From contig AP014719.1 in NCBI GenBank assembly GCA_001549895.1, forward strand, positions 1,302,001 to 1,366,000: a DNA stretch of 64,000 bases, in the 5' to 3' direction. The position numbers and the translations under genes are program-made. The DNA comes from Arthrobacter sp. Hiyo8. Lineage in GTDB: Bacteria; Actinomycetota; Actinomycetes; Actinomycetales; Micrococcaceae. Under the pieces are notes generated by a model that saw only the letters and a program-made list of their open reading frames with translations, was not told the DNA's origin and did not search any database. How positions within the stretch are numbered: the stretch's first letter is position 1; the number at the start of each line of letters is the position of its first letter. Below, piece by piece: positions 52,538-61,924 of the stretch.

Positions 52538-53971
52538 AAATCTCCGTTGTAGGCTGCGGCTATCTTGGCGCAGTACACGCCGCCACGCTCGCGTCGATGG
52601 GCCACACCGTGGTGGGCATCGACGTCGACGCACAGAAGGTGGCCCACCTGAACAAGGGTTTCGCACCTTTCCACGAACCCGGCCTCGACGAACTTCTCCG
52701 CGACGGCTTCGCTACCAAGCGGCTCACGTTCTCCACCGACTTCGCCGACGCCGCCGGCGCCCAGACGCACTTCCTCTGCGTGGGCACACCGCAGTCCAAG
52801 ACCTCCGATACGGCGGACCTCTCCTACGTGATCGCAGCCACGAAGAGCCTGCTTCCGCACCTCGCGAGCGGCGCCGCCGTCGTCGGCAAATCCACCGTTC
52901 CCGTGGGAACGGTGGACATGCTCCGCGGCATCCTTGCCCGCAGGCCGGATGTCCTGCTCGGCTGGAACCCCGAATTCCTGCGCCAAGGTACGGCAGTGAA
53001 GGACTCATTGGTCCCGGATCGTTTGGTGTACGGCGTGCCGGGCGGCAAGGACTCTGCCGCGGGCACCCTGTCACGGCTGCGCTCGACGCCGTCTACGAAC
53101 CTCTGATTTCGGCCGGATCCCGCGGCTGGTCTGCAACTTCGCGACCGCCGAGCTCATCAAGTCCGCCTCCAATGCGTACCTCGCCACGAAGCTCAGCTTC
53201 ATCAACGCCATCGCCGAGCTTTGCGACGCTTCAGGGGCCGACGTTACCGAGCTCAGTGAGGCGATGGGGCTGGATCCGCGCATCGGCAACCGGTACCTCC
53301 ACGCTGGACTGGGTTTCGGCGGCGGCTGCTTGCCGAAGGACATCCGCTCGTTCCGCGCACAGGCACAAGCGCTGTCCGTGCCTTCCCTCGACGAGTGGAT
53401 GGGTGTGGTCGATTCCATCAACCTGGGCCAGCGCGCCCGCGCCGTGGACGTCGCCCGTGACATGTGCAAGGGCTTCCTGTCCGGCCGCACCGTCACCGTG
53501 CTGGGCGCGGCGTTCAAACCGGACACCGACGACATCCGTGACTCGCCCTCCCTCGACGTCGCACTCCAACTCGCCGCGGCCGGCGCCCACGTTACGGTGA
53601 CGGATCCCAAGGCGATCAACAATGCCTGGATGCGCTATCCGCAGCTCCGCTTCGAAGCGTCCACCACGCGCGCTCTCGAAGGCGCCGAGTTGGTGCTGCT
53701 GCTCACCGAATGGGACGAATACCGTGCCCTCTCGCCCGCCGCCGTCGGCTCGCTCGTACGACGCCGGATGGTCCTGGACGCGCGGAACGTCCTGGATGCT
53801 CGAGCATGGCGGGCGCAAGGCTGGACGGTTCGTGGGCTCGGAACCGGCTCCCACGATGAGACTTCGGAGCCGCTTACCGAAGCCAAACCTCCCGTCGTTC
53901 CCGTCGAACCGCTCAACACACGCCCGTTCATTGTCGGTTCGCCGGCCAAGGCACCCTCCACGCGACGGTAG
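52534..53971 (+). CDS. UDP-glucose 6-dehydrogenase (two frameshifts)
   Basis: Oxidises UDP-glucose to UDP-glucuronate with two NAD+. Rossmann start MKISVVGCGYLGAVHAATLA; the central domain has LIKSASNAYLATKLSFINAI; the catalytic cysteine lies in GLGFGGGCLPKDIRSF; the UDP-binding domain shows VTVLGAAFKPDTDDIRDSPS. Breaks near 53083 and 53117 are each repaired by one base; length is about 480 residues with a Pro-rich tail. Coupled to a glycosyltransferase and near a polysaccharide deacetylase, it fits envelope polysaccharide or glycolipid synthesis. Confidence 0.93.
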
Positions 53972-53980
53972 CCGCGTGGT

Positions 53981-54139
53981 TCATCGTGTATTCGGGGCTT
54001 TGGGGTGCAGTGCATCGGTGATGACGAGGGAGACGTTCTGCCCACCGAAACCGAAGGAGTTGCTGAGCACAGCCTGCTGAGGGACGTTCCGTCGTTGGAT
54101 GGCGACGTCGAGGTTGATGTCGGGAAAACCTCCCTGATG
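53981..54139 (-). pseudogene. C-terminal remnant of a β-ketoacyl-ACP synthase
   Basis: Only the last 50 or so codons are present. The reading DINLDVAIQRRNVPQQAVLS is followed by NSFGFGGQNVSLVI, the C-terminal active-site block of FabF/KAS II, ending ALHPKAPNTR at TGA 53983-53981. The rest of the gene is absent: the sequence to the right is a fragment of another gene on the opposite strand. This marks a rearrangement breakpoint at the left edge of the bacteriocin locus. It may be a decayed copy from a second synthase gene. Confidence 0.7.
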
Positions 54140-54420
54140 GCACGGGACTCGCACTCGCGACCGGAATCGCCAAGGCCGAGCTCGCCCCCGTGGTCGACGA
54201 GCACCTCCAACTGCTGTTCCGCCAATCGGAGCGCTTCGTGACCCAGCTTGTCGGCAGCCGGGGTTGGAGCCTCAAGCGACCCGTCGACGTCGAAGCCAGG
54301 ACATTCTGGAGCGCCGCACTTGGTGCCGCACTCCTCGCACACGCCGGGGCGCACGGCACCGGCGCAGACCTCGACCTCGCCGGGACATTGACGGTCCACG
54401 ACCAGACCGGCCACGTCTAA
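54124..54420 (+). pseudogene. 3' fragment of an unidentified gene
   Basis: An open frame without a convincing start reads DGTGLALATGIAKAELAPVV, then LLFRQSERFVTQLVGSRGWS, and ends HVQTGHV-like (LTVHDQTGHV) at TAA 54420. Composition and codon use look coding, but the 5' part is missing. It abuts the KAS remnant on the other strand. I do not recognise the family. A GTG at 54190 could start a 76-residue protein, but a truncated gene is more likely. Confidence 0.45.
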
Positions 54421-54451
54421 GTTCCTTAGCGTTCCCAGGCCGAGAACGGCT

Positions 54452-54590
54452 CTCAGTGTTTTTGCCCGGATTACACGTAGACGGGCCACCGCGCACACGG
54501 AGATCCGGCTTATTCACACTGAGAAACGGCCTTTTGCACACGGATTTTTCCGTTTTTTACACGGAGACGCCAATTTCACCGAGAGAATCT
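54452..54590 (+). promoter_or_regulatory. Array 2: 21/22-bp-spaced direct repeats upstream of the bacteriocin precursor
   Basis: Direct copies start at 54473 (ACACGTAG), 54495 (ACACGGAG), 54516 (ACACTGAG), 54538 (ACACGGAT) and 54559 (ACACGGAG), spaced 22, 21, 22 and 21 bp, exactly as in array 1. An inverted copy CTCAGTGT (54452-54459) again ends 13 nt before the first direct copy. A further out-of-phase match (TCACCGAG) is at 54576. A weak -10 (GAATCT, 54585-54590) begins 26 nt after the start of the last in-phase unit. The ATG is at 54692. Confidence 0.72.
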
Positions 54591-54691
54591 GAATCGTGGA
54601 TGGCCTTCCTTTGAGGAGGGTCACCACTCTTCAAGGCCAGCGAAACCGTTGGCCGTTCTACTCGAGAAATGGGGTTGTAGTGGAATCAACA

Positions 54692-54958
54692 ATGACGAAA
54701 AGGACCGGCCTTCAGGCTGCGGCCGCGGCTGCGCTGGCCGTGGTTGGCATCTTCGGCGCGAGCTTGGCCGTTTCATGGATCGCGGGGTCCCTTGGGATCT
54801 CTGCCGCGGCGGCGTCCCAGATCATGCACGCCATTGAGGTCGGAGGCTGGGCTCTCGTTGTCATCGGCACAATTTTCGGGGCAGGAATCACGGGTGCCTT
54901 GATCGCAACGGCTCGAGGCATCCTCTTCCGCATCGGCCGGGCGCAAGCAGTCGCCTAA
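54692..54958 (+). CDS. Circular bacteriocin precursor (uberolysin/carnocyclin-like)
   Basis: An 88-residue precursor of a head-to-tail cyclised, membrane-active antimicrobial peptide. The leader is MTKRTGLQAAAAAALAVVGI… to about W29. The predicted core (I30-A88, 59 residues) begins IAGSLGISAAAASQIMHAIE and ends ATARGILFRIGRAQAVA. This is the pattern of class I circular bacteriocins (compare LASTLGIS… starts), with four to five amphipathic helices, few charges and basic residues near the C-terminus. Ligation would join I30 to A88. ATG 54692 is chosen; GTG 54680 is also possible. It is followed within 4 bp by a SpoIIM/DUF95-type gene, the hallmark maturation partner. The cleavage site is inferred. 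Confidence 0.85.
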   Translation: MTKRTGLQAAAAAALAVVGIFGASLAVSWIAGSLGISAAAASQIMHAIEVGGWALVVIGTIFGAGITGALIATARGILFRIGRAQAVA

Positions 54959-54962
54959 ATCG

Positions 54963-55521
54963 ATGCTTGCTAAGACAGCACGCGTGCTTGGGGCATCCCT
55001 GGATGGTTGCTCCCAAGCACGGGCCTCGCCATGGCAGCCATAGCCGTCTTCGGCTACTCGGCTGTGGACCTGTCCTGGATCCGGGACGCCAAGGACATGG
55101 GTGGGAGTCCCCTCTCCAGCAAAGACTTCCTCCAGATCCTTGGGCGAAACGTCGGTGCGGCCTTGGTGCTCTATTCGGGGTCGCGACCCTCGGGCTGACC
55201 ACGCTTCTCGGAGCCGGAATCCTGGCGCTGTATGTCGGGGCGACGGTATCCCTCGGGGTGCATTCCGTCGGCGGTGCGGGCCTGGTTGCGGACGTGATGT
55301 GGTACGTCCCGTTCGAGTTCGTCGGCCTGGTGATGGCGGCGACCGCCGGATTCCAGCCCGCCGCGGGCCTGGCTCGGAGGCTGCTGATGAAGAACGAGCC
55401 TCCAACCCTGAGGTCGTTCATCGACGACATGGCCCGTTCCCTCGGCACTTTGCTCATTGCCATCGCCCTGATAGTCCTCGGTGCCGTCATCGAGGCCATC
55501 GTGATTCAGCTCAAGACCTGA
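54963..55521 (+). CDS. SpoIIM/DUF95-like membrane protein of the circular bacteriocin operon (two frameshifts)
   Basis: A multi-spanning membrane protein expected to take part in maturation, cyclisation or secretion of the bacteriocin, as DUF95 proteins do in known circular bacteriocin clusters. After restoring one C near 54998 and one G near 55186, ATG 54963 opens about 186 residues. There is an N-terminal helix (STGLAMAAIAVFGYSAVDLS), an extracytoplasmic loop, then VATLGLTTLLGAGILALYVG, VPFEFVGLVMAATAGFQPA (the SpoIIM-type E-x-PA block) and a terminal helix. Read literally the gene is broken twice, but both breaks are in G or C runs like others in the window. The start lies 4 bp after the precursor stop. 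Confidence 0.75.
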
Positions 55522-55531
55522 GGAGGAATTC

Positions 55532-56140
55532 ATGACCAGCACGGAAGACGGACGGAAGTCCGAAACCGTCATCAGCGTCGCAAAGGTCGGAAAGTTGCGT
55601 CCCGAGCCGTCCTCAGCCAGGGAATGGGTCTCGACGTCCCGGGGTCTGTGGATCGCGGGCTACATCCTGCTCATGGCTTTGGTGGCTCTGCGGCTTCCCC
55701 TGACCAGAAAGTATCTCAACGCGAACGTTCCGGCGGACGTGCGCTCGGAAATCGGGGACGATCGCCTCCTGAGCCTCTCCATGACCGTGGGCACCGTTTT
55801 GTTCTTCCTTGTCTACGCCGTGATCATCGCTTTGTACTTCTCGCTGGCCGCGTTTTTGGACAAACGGGTGATCCCGGGAAAATCGGTGCTCGCGGGCCGC
55901 TTCAAGATCGGGGCCTTCTTTGTGATCGCCATTCTCGCCACGATCCCGGTGAATCTCTTCAGCGTGGCCTTTGGTGTCATCCAACCGCGGGAAATCCCCG
56001 GATATTGGGCCTATTTCCCCTCGATGGCCGTGCTGGCCCTGGTGATCTTCTACCGACATTGGCGCGAGTTTTCCACAGGCAGGAAGATCCTCGTTGTGCT
56101 TTCGGCCATGGGTCTGTCAACAATAGTCGCCATCGGCTGA
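55532..56140 (+). CDS. Membrane protein of the bacteriocin operon
   Basis: 202 residues with five hydrophobic segments after a soluble N-terminal region of about 30 residues (MTSTEDGRKSETVISVAKVG). GAGGAGG lies 5 nt before ATG 55532, and the gene follows the SpoIIM-like gene by 10 bp. I recognise no named family. Possible roles are cyclisation complex partner or immunity. No frameshift. Confidence 0.7.
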   Translation: MTSTEDGRKSETVISVAKVGKLRPEPSSAREWVSTSRGLWIAGYILLMALVALRLPLTRKYLNANVPADVRSEIGDDRLLSLSMTVGTVLFFLVYAVIIALYFSLAAFLDKRVIPGKSVLAGRFKIGAFFVIAILATIPVNLFSVAFGVIQPREIPGYWAYFPSMAVLALVIFYRHWREFSTGRKILVVLSAMGLSTIVAIG

Positions 56141-56176
56141 CCTTCCTCAACCACCACCCACGGACAGAAATTCTCA

Positions 56177-56584
56177 ATGACTACTCAGCTCTTCGGCCTG
56201 CTTCTACGAATCGTGGGCCTCCCGGTCGCTGCATTCTCCTGCATTTCAGTCGGCCTGATGTGGGCTTCTCCCGCCCCGGAAGGCCTCAAGAACATAGATC
56301 CCCTCGCCGTGAAGAACACGATGGTCACCGTGCTTCTCGTCTTCGGAGTGGCGGCACCCTTGATTGCGGCCTTCAGCAAGGCCGGGAAATGGCTACCGCT
56401 CAAGGCGGCTGTTTTCGCCGTCGCTGGTTTCGCCAACGCGGCGGCCGTCAGCCCGGTAATAGTCGTCCCGTTCCAGGGCACGACGTCGGCCATCGCCGCG
56501 GTCTGTGCGCTCGGCCTCGCGGTCCTCACCATTGTGGCCTTCATGGACTCAGTCCAGAAGAAGAGTCCGCGGAGCAAGTTCTAG
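56177..56584 (+). CDS. Small four-helix membrane protein of the bacteriocin operon
   Basis: 135 residues with four hydrophobic segments and a basic tail (SVQKKSPRSKF). It begins MTTQLFGLLLRIVGLPVAAF. It lies 36 bp after the previous gene and 6 bp before the permease. The family is unknown. Small basic membrane proteins in circular bacteriocin clusters often give immunity, which is the best guess here. Confidence 0.68.
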   Translation: MTTQLFGLLLRIVGLPVAAFSCISVGLMWASPAPEGLKNIDPLAVKNTMVTVLLVFGVAAPLIAAFSKAGKWLPLKAAVFAVAGFANAAAVSPVIVVPFQGTTSAIAAVCALGLAVLTIVAFMDSVQKKSPRSKF

Positions 56585-56590
56585 GCGCCG

Positions 56591-58052
56591 ATGAGGACCG
56601 AAACCCCACCCGCCGACGTCGCAGGCCTAGCTTCGAACGCCAGCGTCCCTGCTGTGTCGGTCCGGAGGTCCGATTACCGAATCCTGCGCGACTTTCGGGC
56701 TTTCGAAATCGTCAATGCGATGCGTTTGCCGCTCACGCTGGACGGTTTCAGGGCCCTCGCGATCTTCGGATCGATCGCCTTGGTCCTGCTCGGAACAATG
56801 GTGTTCGCATCCACGATGTCTGTTCTCCGCGACGGCCCGCTCCGCCAAGACACGGCTGCTGTGCTCAACTGGGGATTCCTCGCGATCCTCTACTCCGCGG
56901 TCGCCTCAGTTCTCACCGAGGTAGTTTCAAGCCGACGGCTGGCAGTATCCGGCACTCCGCATTTGGAGCTCTTCCGGGCGATGGAACTTCCCCTCCCGCA
57001 GGTTGTGGTGAGATATGGTCTGGTCCCGGCGTTCCGCCGCACGGGCATCCTTTGGTATTCGGCCGTGGTATTCCTCCTGGTCTTCTTCGAGGAATCGCCG
57101 AGCTACTTTGGCGTCGTGGCGGCTTCGGCCTCCGTCCTGGCTCTCGCCTCCTGTGCGTGCGTCTACTGCGTCCTTCATTTCGCTTCAACACCTGCACGAA
57201 GGATGGGCCTCCATTGGCGGTATGGCGTCTTGGCGCTCTTCCTTGGATTGTTGCTCGGGGCTGCCACGGGATTTCTCCTGCCTCAGCTCTACCGGCTCGG
57301 CGGCCTCGCCGGGACCCCTCGCGCTTCCTTCCGGCGTTGTACTCCCTGGCAGCGGCCGCGTCCGGGATATTGATCCTGCTCAGCATCCGTGCCTGGCGCC
57401 GCCTCAGCTACCGCAGGATTTCTTTCAATACGGAGCGGAGCGGCAGCCAACGGCCGGCGACAAGCTTCGGGCTATTCGTTGTCACTGATCTGTTGAGCAG
57501 CAAACAGGGCTCGGTGATCGCGACCATCGTCCTTGCCTGGATCGCCGTCGTTGGCATCCTCTTGGGAGCGAGGGGCGTCTTCCCCCTGCAGTCGGCTCTC
57601 GGCTCCGGAGAGCTGCACAAATCCTTGATTGGTGCTGCCGTGCTCCTGAGCCTCGGCGTCACGGAACCGATGCTCTATCGGATCGGGCCCACGGCGAAGC
57701 TGTACCACTACCGCTTCGCGTGGGAGAACGGCTTCTCCGCCACCGCGATCGTTGTCCGGCTCGTCGGAATCTACGTCATAGCGGGGGCGGCCATCGGTGG
57801 ATTTGTTTTCCTAGGGGCATTTCTCGCACTGGACCTTCCGGCTCCTGGTGCTGTCCTCGCGGGTTTGATCGTCGCGGCGTCCGGAGTCGTCGCGGAATCC
57901 CTCTCCCGTCCGCCAACCACCACCGACGGGACCAAGTCCAATGACGTGATGGACGGCCTCTTCACACTCCTCCTGATTTCTCCATGCTCGCTCATTCTTG
58001 TTGTCAGCCCGAGTTCAGCACCGTGCTGTTGTTGGCTATTCCATCCTCTTGA
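56591..58052 (+). CDS. ABC-2-like permease of the bacteriocin operon (two frameshifts)
   Basis: About 488 residues with roughly eleven to twelve hydrophobic segments and a soluble N-terminus of about 40 residues. The frame breaks near 57314; one C restored in CCCC gives LAGTPSRFLPALYSLAAAAS. It breaks again near 58008, where one C restored gives VSPEFSTVLLLAIPSS and TGA at 58050-58052. The second repair puts the stop 16 bp before the ATPase ATG with GGGAG between, which supports it. The layout resembles the permease of the 6299-7726 cassette in length and helix number. It probably exports the bacteriocin or gives self-protection. Confidence 0.72.
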
Positions 58053-58068
58053 TCCTGGGAGCCGCCGT

Positions 58069-58713
58069 ATGCCTGCATCAACGTCTTTTGAGGCTTCGAT
58101 CGAAATCGATTCTGTAACCGCCGGCTACCGGCAAGGCACCCCTGTCCTGGACGGACTCAGTCTCAGCATGAACGAGCCCGGGCTTTACCGTGTGGCCGGC
58201 AGCAATGGCAGCGGGAAATCGACGCTCCTGGAGCTCATCAGCGGTTTCCTCCAACCTTGGGCCGGAAGCGTTCGGCTTTGCGGTATCGACGCCAGCTCAC
58301 CGGACGCGCGCCACGTACGGAGCGTCTGCCGTACGACGCCGGCGCTCTACCCCTCCATGACGGTTCACGACCATCTGGCCCTGGCGGCACGTAGCCGTCA
58401 GGTCGGTCCGGAGGCCGGGCTCGCCCGGCTGGCCAAGTATGGACTGAAGGACTGGGTGGAGCAGCCCGTCTCCATGCTGTCCACGGGCAATATCCGGAAG
58501 CTCTGGCTGCTCATGTGCACTGTGGCCGACACCCCTGTGGTCGCCATCGATGAGCCTTTCAACGGCATGGACGTTCGAGGCATCGAGGCCCTGATCGACG
58601 AGCTCGGCGACTGGGCACAGCACAAAGTGGTTGTCCTCATTTCGCACACAATTCCGGAGCAACTGACCGTTAGGCATTCCTTCGTCTTCAAGGAGGAAGG
58701 AGCAATCGCGTAG
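58069..58713 (+). CDS. ABC transporter ATP-binding protein of the bacteriocin operon
   Basis: 214 residues. Walker A is [14 protein letters not shown], the signature is degenerate (MLSTGNIRKLWLLMC for LSGGQ), Walker B is PVVAIDEPFNGMD and the switch His is in VLISHTIPEQ. The signature degeneracy parallels the ATPase at 5583-6298. The ATG at 58069 has GGGAG upstream. It pairs with the permease just before it and ends 20 bp from the convergent regulator gene. Role: energising bacteriocin export or immunity. Confidence 0.87.
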   Translation: MPASTSFEASIEIDSVTAGYRQGTPVLDGLSLSMNEPGLYRVAGSNGSGKSTLLELISGFLQPWAGSVRLCGIDASSPDARHVRSVCRTTPALYPSMTVHDHLALAARSRQVGPEAGLARLAKYGLKDWVEQPVSMLSTGNIRKLWLLMCTVADTPVVAIDEPFNGMDVRGIEALIDELGDWAQHKVVVLISHTIPEQLTVRHSFVFKEEGAIA

Positions 58714-58733
58714 ACCGAAGCCCACTGGCAGGC

Positions 58734-61319
58734 TCACTCGGAAAGCCGCTTTTCGCGGAACGGAGACGAATCCCGGACAAGGTCAAAGAGGGCCGTGCGG
58801 GAAGGGCTTCCTGTCTTGCGCAGCGCGTTGGAGATGTGGCTTTCCACGGTCCTGATACTGATTCCCAGATGCTCGGCGATCTCCGGGTTGGAGCGATGAC
58901 CTGCCAGGGCTGCTATCTCGATTTCCCGGACGGTCAGGGGCGAGTAGCTTCCGGAACTAAACGCGACGGGCTCATCCGGCGAAGGAAAACGTGCCGCGAA
59001 CATGGAGTACGCCCGGTCCATCGCAGCCGCACCGATCGTGTTGTCCACGAACGCATACCGCTTGAAGGCGCCGCGGAGCAGCATCCGGACCTGGTAGAAA
59101 TCGGCGTCGGGCTCGTAATGCTCGAGCAGCACGCCGAGCATTTGGTGGTCATCCTCCACCACGGCCGCGGCAATTGCCAAGAGCTGATCATGTGAAGCGG
59201 CCGGTGCATACTCTTTCAAGGTCTGCCGGAGGAGATCGAGAACTTTCCGGCCCGGGAGAAGGCACGTGAAGAAGAGCGCGGAATAGATCGCCTCGAGGAC
59301 ATAGCCACGTTCGAGCTGCCGTTGAATGAGTTTCGCGGCCTTCCCGTCGAATACAGCGGGAATGAGGGGTCGCGCGGCGACGAGCTCGTACACGCCTCTC
59401 GCTGTCCCGGGGAGCGGGCCGATGTCTTCAGCTTCGCGCCGTGCCTGGGTGGCAAGGGTCGCTGCGGGCAAGATCGCGGACGTCGCCGTCCTGAGCCCGG
59501 CGAGCCTAAGCATTGCGTCGTGAAGGGAAGCCACCAGGAAGCCTGGCCGCCCCATGGCAAACACACTGCCCATGAGGTACTCGGCGTCGTCGAAATAGCC
59601 GCGGTAGATCAGGGCCTGGGCAGCCACATAGGTGTTGCAAACCATCCCGAACTGGTCCAGCTTGCGGCGGGCATCTGCGCGTTGGTCAAGCGCAAAGACA
59701 ATCGACTCATCGATCCGCCCCGAGCTGAACAAAGCCATTCCACGGATGAACGGTTCGATTCCCGGAATGCCTCTTAAGCCGCCTGAAGTGTCGATGGCTT
59801 TGAGCGCGGCGGAAGGGTTGAATCGGTAGAGTTCCAGGATGCCCCGGATGCTGGCTATCACACCGCTTTCGGGGTGACGATCGTGCAGACGCGCGAAGAT
59901 CCCGTCGAGGTTCTCCGGCATTCTGTCGTAGGACGCCACGAGGAAAAGTTCTGCCGCTTCGGCTTCGGCGGACCATTTGGGACGTTCCTCCCCGAAGCTC
60001 CTGAGGGCGCCGGCCGCAGAGTCCAGTCCTTTGCCCTTATGGATCGCCCAAAGCGCTTTGGTAAATGCCAGGAACAGGAGATCGCACGATTCGCCTTCCG
60101 AGGTCACGGTCTGGGCAAGGATCCGCTCAATTCTCGATGCGTCAATCGGCGAGCCCCAATAGACCCTCAGAAGTGCCACAGCATTCGATACTGACCTTTC
60201 GGCATTCCACAGCTCGTATCGCTTGCGCTCCAGGACGGATACTTGCTCATGAAAATGGCGTGCCGTTGCGGCGTCGTCCGAGCTCCGTTCAAGGCGCAGC
60301 GCAGCCAGGACCCTCATCAGCGAATCAGCCGAGTTGAGGTCAACGTGGGATTCCTGTGGCAAACCGCTGAGGGCTCGGGTGATTCGACTCTTCAGGACCC
60401 GCCTGCTTGTGAGCACTCTTTGACCACGGAAGTAGTCGGCCAGGACCGGTGGCGTGATCGAAGCGGAGACAGTGTTGTGGAGGTCCTCCACAACGGAAAT
60501 GAGGCCGCGCTGTTCGAGCCTGTCGAGAACATCGGAATGAACTACCTGTTGCAGTACGTCGAGGGGCGTGGTCCCGGCGATGGCCATGGCTTGAAGGCCC
60601 GTGAGTTCGTCGGCTTCGAGTCCTTCGAGGAGGGATTCCACGGTGCCATGAAGGTGCTCGTTCCACAGGGTGTCGCCCGTCATGCGCCATTGACCATGGC
60701 GGAGGACAATCAAGCCACTGAGGGAAGCAGTTTCCGCGATGCGAACCACAAGCCGCGGGTTCCCTGCCGATTTCGTCAGGATCCGGGCAGTGGTGTCGGT
60801 GTCCGCCGGGGCTCCCAGAATCCCGGTGAGGAGCTCGTTCACTTGCTCGTAGCGAAGCGGATTCAGGTGAACCCTGGCTTCCGGTCCGGGGCTGAGCACC
60901 GCTGGCTGCGCCATCGAGTAGATGGATGACTCGCTCATGGTAACGATCATGGGCCGTTTCGTCCGACGCCGGACGGCGTCCAGAACCGCTACAGTCTCCG
61001 TGTCGACGAAGTCGAGGTCATCGACCACAAGCACGCGCTCCCCTGGCCTGGAGAGCCGGCTCGCCAGGGTGTCAGCTACACCGAGGACTCCCAATTGGCC
61101 TATTCGAATATCCAGGCTCAGGCTATGTATTCCACCAAAGGGTATTTCGCGATGTGAGCGGAGTCCCGAAACGGAGTAAACCGTTGCTCCGGTATTTTCC
61201 AGATCGGCGATAGCCTTTTGCACCACACTCGTGCGGCCGCTGCCAGGCGCGCCGACAATTCGAACTATCATTCCGCGAGCAACGTAGTCCAGCGTTCGCC
61301 GAACTTCCTGATCGAACAC
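58734..61319 (-). CDS. Large LuxR-family ATP-binding regulator (LAL/MalT-like)
   Basis: 861 residues with the architecture of LAL regulators. The N-terminal AAA/STAND ATPase shows Walker A IVGAPGSGRTSVVQK and Walker B GERVLVVDDLDFVDTE. A long α-helical middle (residues about 300-780, probably TPR-like) is followed by a C-terminal LuxR HTH (SPLTVREIEIAALAGHRSNPEIAEHLGISIRTVE region). The start is GTG 61319. It is convergent with the bacteriocin operon, and its own upstream region carries array 3, the same repeat type found before both peptide cassettes. I infer that it activates all three. The inducing signal is unknown. No frameshift. Confidence 0.85.
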   Translation of the reverse strand: MFDQEVRRTLDYVARGMIVRIVGAPGSGRTSVVQKAIADLENTGATVYSVSGLRSHREIPFGGIHSLSLDIRIGQLGVLGVADTLASRLSRPGERVLVVDDLDFVDTETVAVLDAVRRRTKRPMIVTMSESSIYSMAQPAVLSPGPEARVHLNPLRYEQVNELLTGILGAPADTDTTARILTKSAGNPRLVVRIAETASLSGLIVLRHGQWRMTGDTLWNEHLHGTVESLLEGLEADELTGLQAMAIAGTTPLDVLQQVVHSDVLDRLEQRGLISVVEDLHNTVSASITPPVLADYFRGQRVLTSRRVLKSRITRALSGLPQESHVDLNSADSLMRVLAALRLERSSDDAATARHFHEQVSVLERKRYELWNAERSVSNAVALLRVYWGSPIDASRIERILAQTVTSEGESCDLLFLAFTKALWAIHKGKGLDSAAGALRSFGEERPKWSAEAEAAELFLVASYDRMPENLDGIFARLHDRHPESGVIASIRGILELYRFNPSAALKAIDTSGGLRGIPGIEPFIRGMALFSSGRIDESIVFALDQRADARRKLDQFGMVCNTYVAAQALIYRGYFDDAEYLMGSVFAMGRPGFLVASLHDAMLRLAGLRTATSAILPAATLATQARREAEDIGPLPGTARGVYELVAARPLIPAVFDGKAAKLIQRQLERGYVLEAIYSALFFTCLLPGRKVLDLLRQTLKEYAPAASHDQLLAIAAAVVEDDHQMLGVLLEHYEPDADFYQVRMLLRGAFKRYAFVDNTIGAAAMDRAYSMFAARFPSPDEPVAFSSGSYSPLTVREIEIAALAGHRSNPEIAEHLGISIRTVESHISNALRKTGSPSRTALFDLVRDSSPFREKRLSE

Positions 61320-61490
61320 TCGCGATCCAACTTTCTCTGACGCGCTGATCCAGCACTCTCCGGTCCTTAGGTGGTGCGAGGTCCAGACGATTCAACTGTT
61401 TCCTGCCCAAAGCCGGGCGTTGGCAGGCGGACTCCCAAGCACTCCCACGGAATCCCCCGGGGTGCGCTGACGAACCTCGTTCCAAGGGAA

Positions 61491-61618
61491 ACCGTAAAGT
61501 CCGAAACGGCCATCTAAGTGGTGTTTTGGCAAAACTCAGTGTGCGCGGGGAGCCGTCTACGTGTGCCGACGTGGGGTTTTGTTCCGCATCTCCGTGTGCG
61601 CCGAAGAAAACTCAGTGT
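61491..61618 (-). promoter_or_regulatory. Array 3: same repeats upstream of the LuxR-type regulator
   Basis: Read on the minus strand, units start at 61618 (ACACTGAG), 61597 (ACACGGAG), 61564 (ACACGTAG), 61542 (ACACTGAG) and 61521 (CCACTTAG). Spacings are 21, 33, 22 and 21 bp, with a diverged CCACGTCG at 61574 in the wide gap. A -10 hexamer TACGGT (61496-61491) begins 25 nt after the start of the last unit, the same offset as in array 1. The regulator start is about 170 nt further on. There is no inverted copy before this array. Confidence 0.65.
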
Positions 61619-61740
61619 TCCCCGGCGTCCAAGGAGGTGGGGTTTCGCGATGAATTTTCCATGGTGCTCCTGGTGGTGGTCTCTTGCTTCCGACGCTACG
61701 GGGGTTTCGTGGCCGCCTCTAGATCGAACCTCGCGCATGT

Positions 61741-61788
61741 GGATATTTATTCGAATCTTGTTTTCATAGATCGAATATAAATTCTAAT
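61741..61788. other. AT-rich palindromic patch between regulator and lipoprotein genes
   Basis: Within the 605-bp gap 61320-61924, the stretch after array 3 becomes strongly AT-rich. Imperfect arms ATTTATTCGAATC and GATCGAATATAAAT lie here, and CCTCTTG…CAAGAGG follows at about 61808-61832. These could be the lipoprotein promoter region or foreign DNA. No gene is supported in the gap. Confidence 0.35.
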
Positions 61789-61924
61789 TTGCAGAATGGA
61801 CCACAACCTCTTGGGACCCTGTCAAGAGGCTTTCTCGTCCATGTGGACAACTTCTTCTTTTCTCGCATTTCAGATGCTAGGATCTGCTGACATTCGCGTC
61901 AAAAACTGAATCATGGGGCAATAA

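Noticed and set aside
54005..54241. A 78-residue plus-strand protein
   Set aside because: It is antisense to the conserved β-ketoacyl synthase remnant; the remnant's NSFGFGGQN block is the real signal.
55624..58713. A single 1029-residue protein in one frame across the bacteriocin operon
   Set aside because: Only its last part matches the permease/ATPase genes. The first ~560 residues are read out of frame through two membrane protein genes that have their own starts and ribosome binding sites.
61514..61780. Small plus-strand proteins around 61518-61780
   Set aside because: They lie over repeat array 3 and AT-rich DNA and change frame at each repeat; no family resemblance and weak ribosome binding sites.
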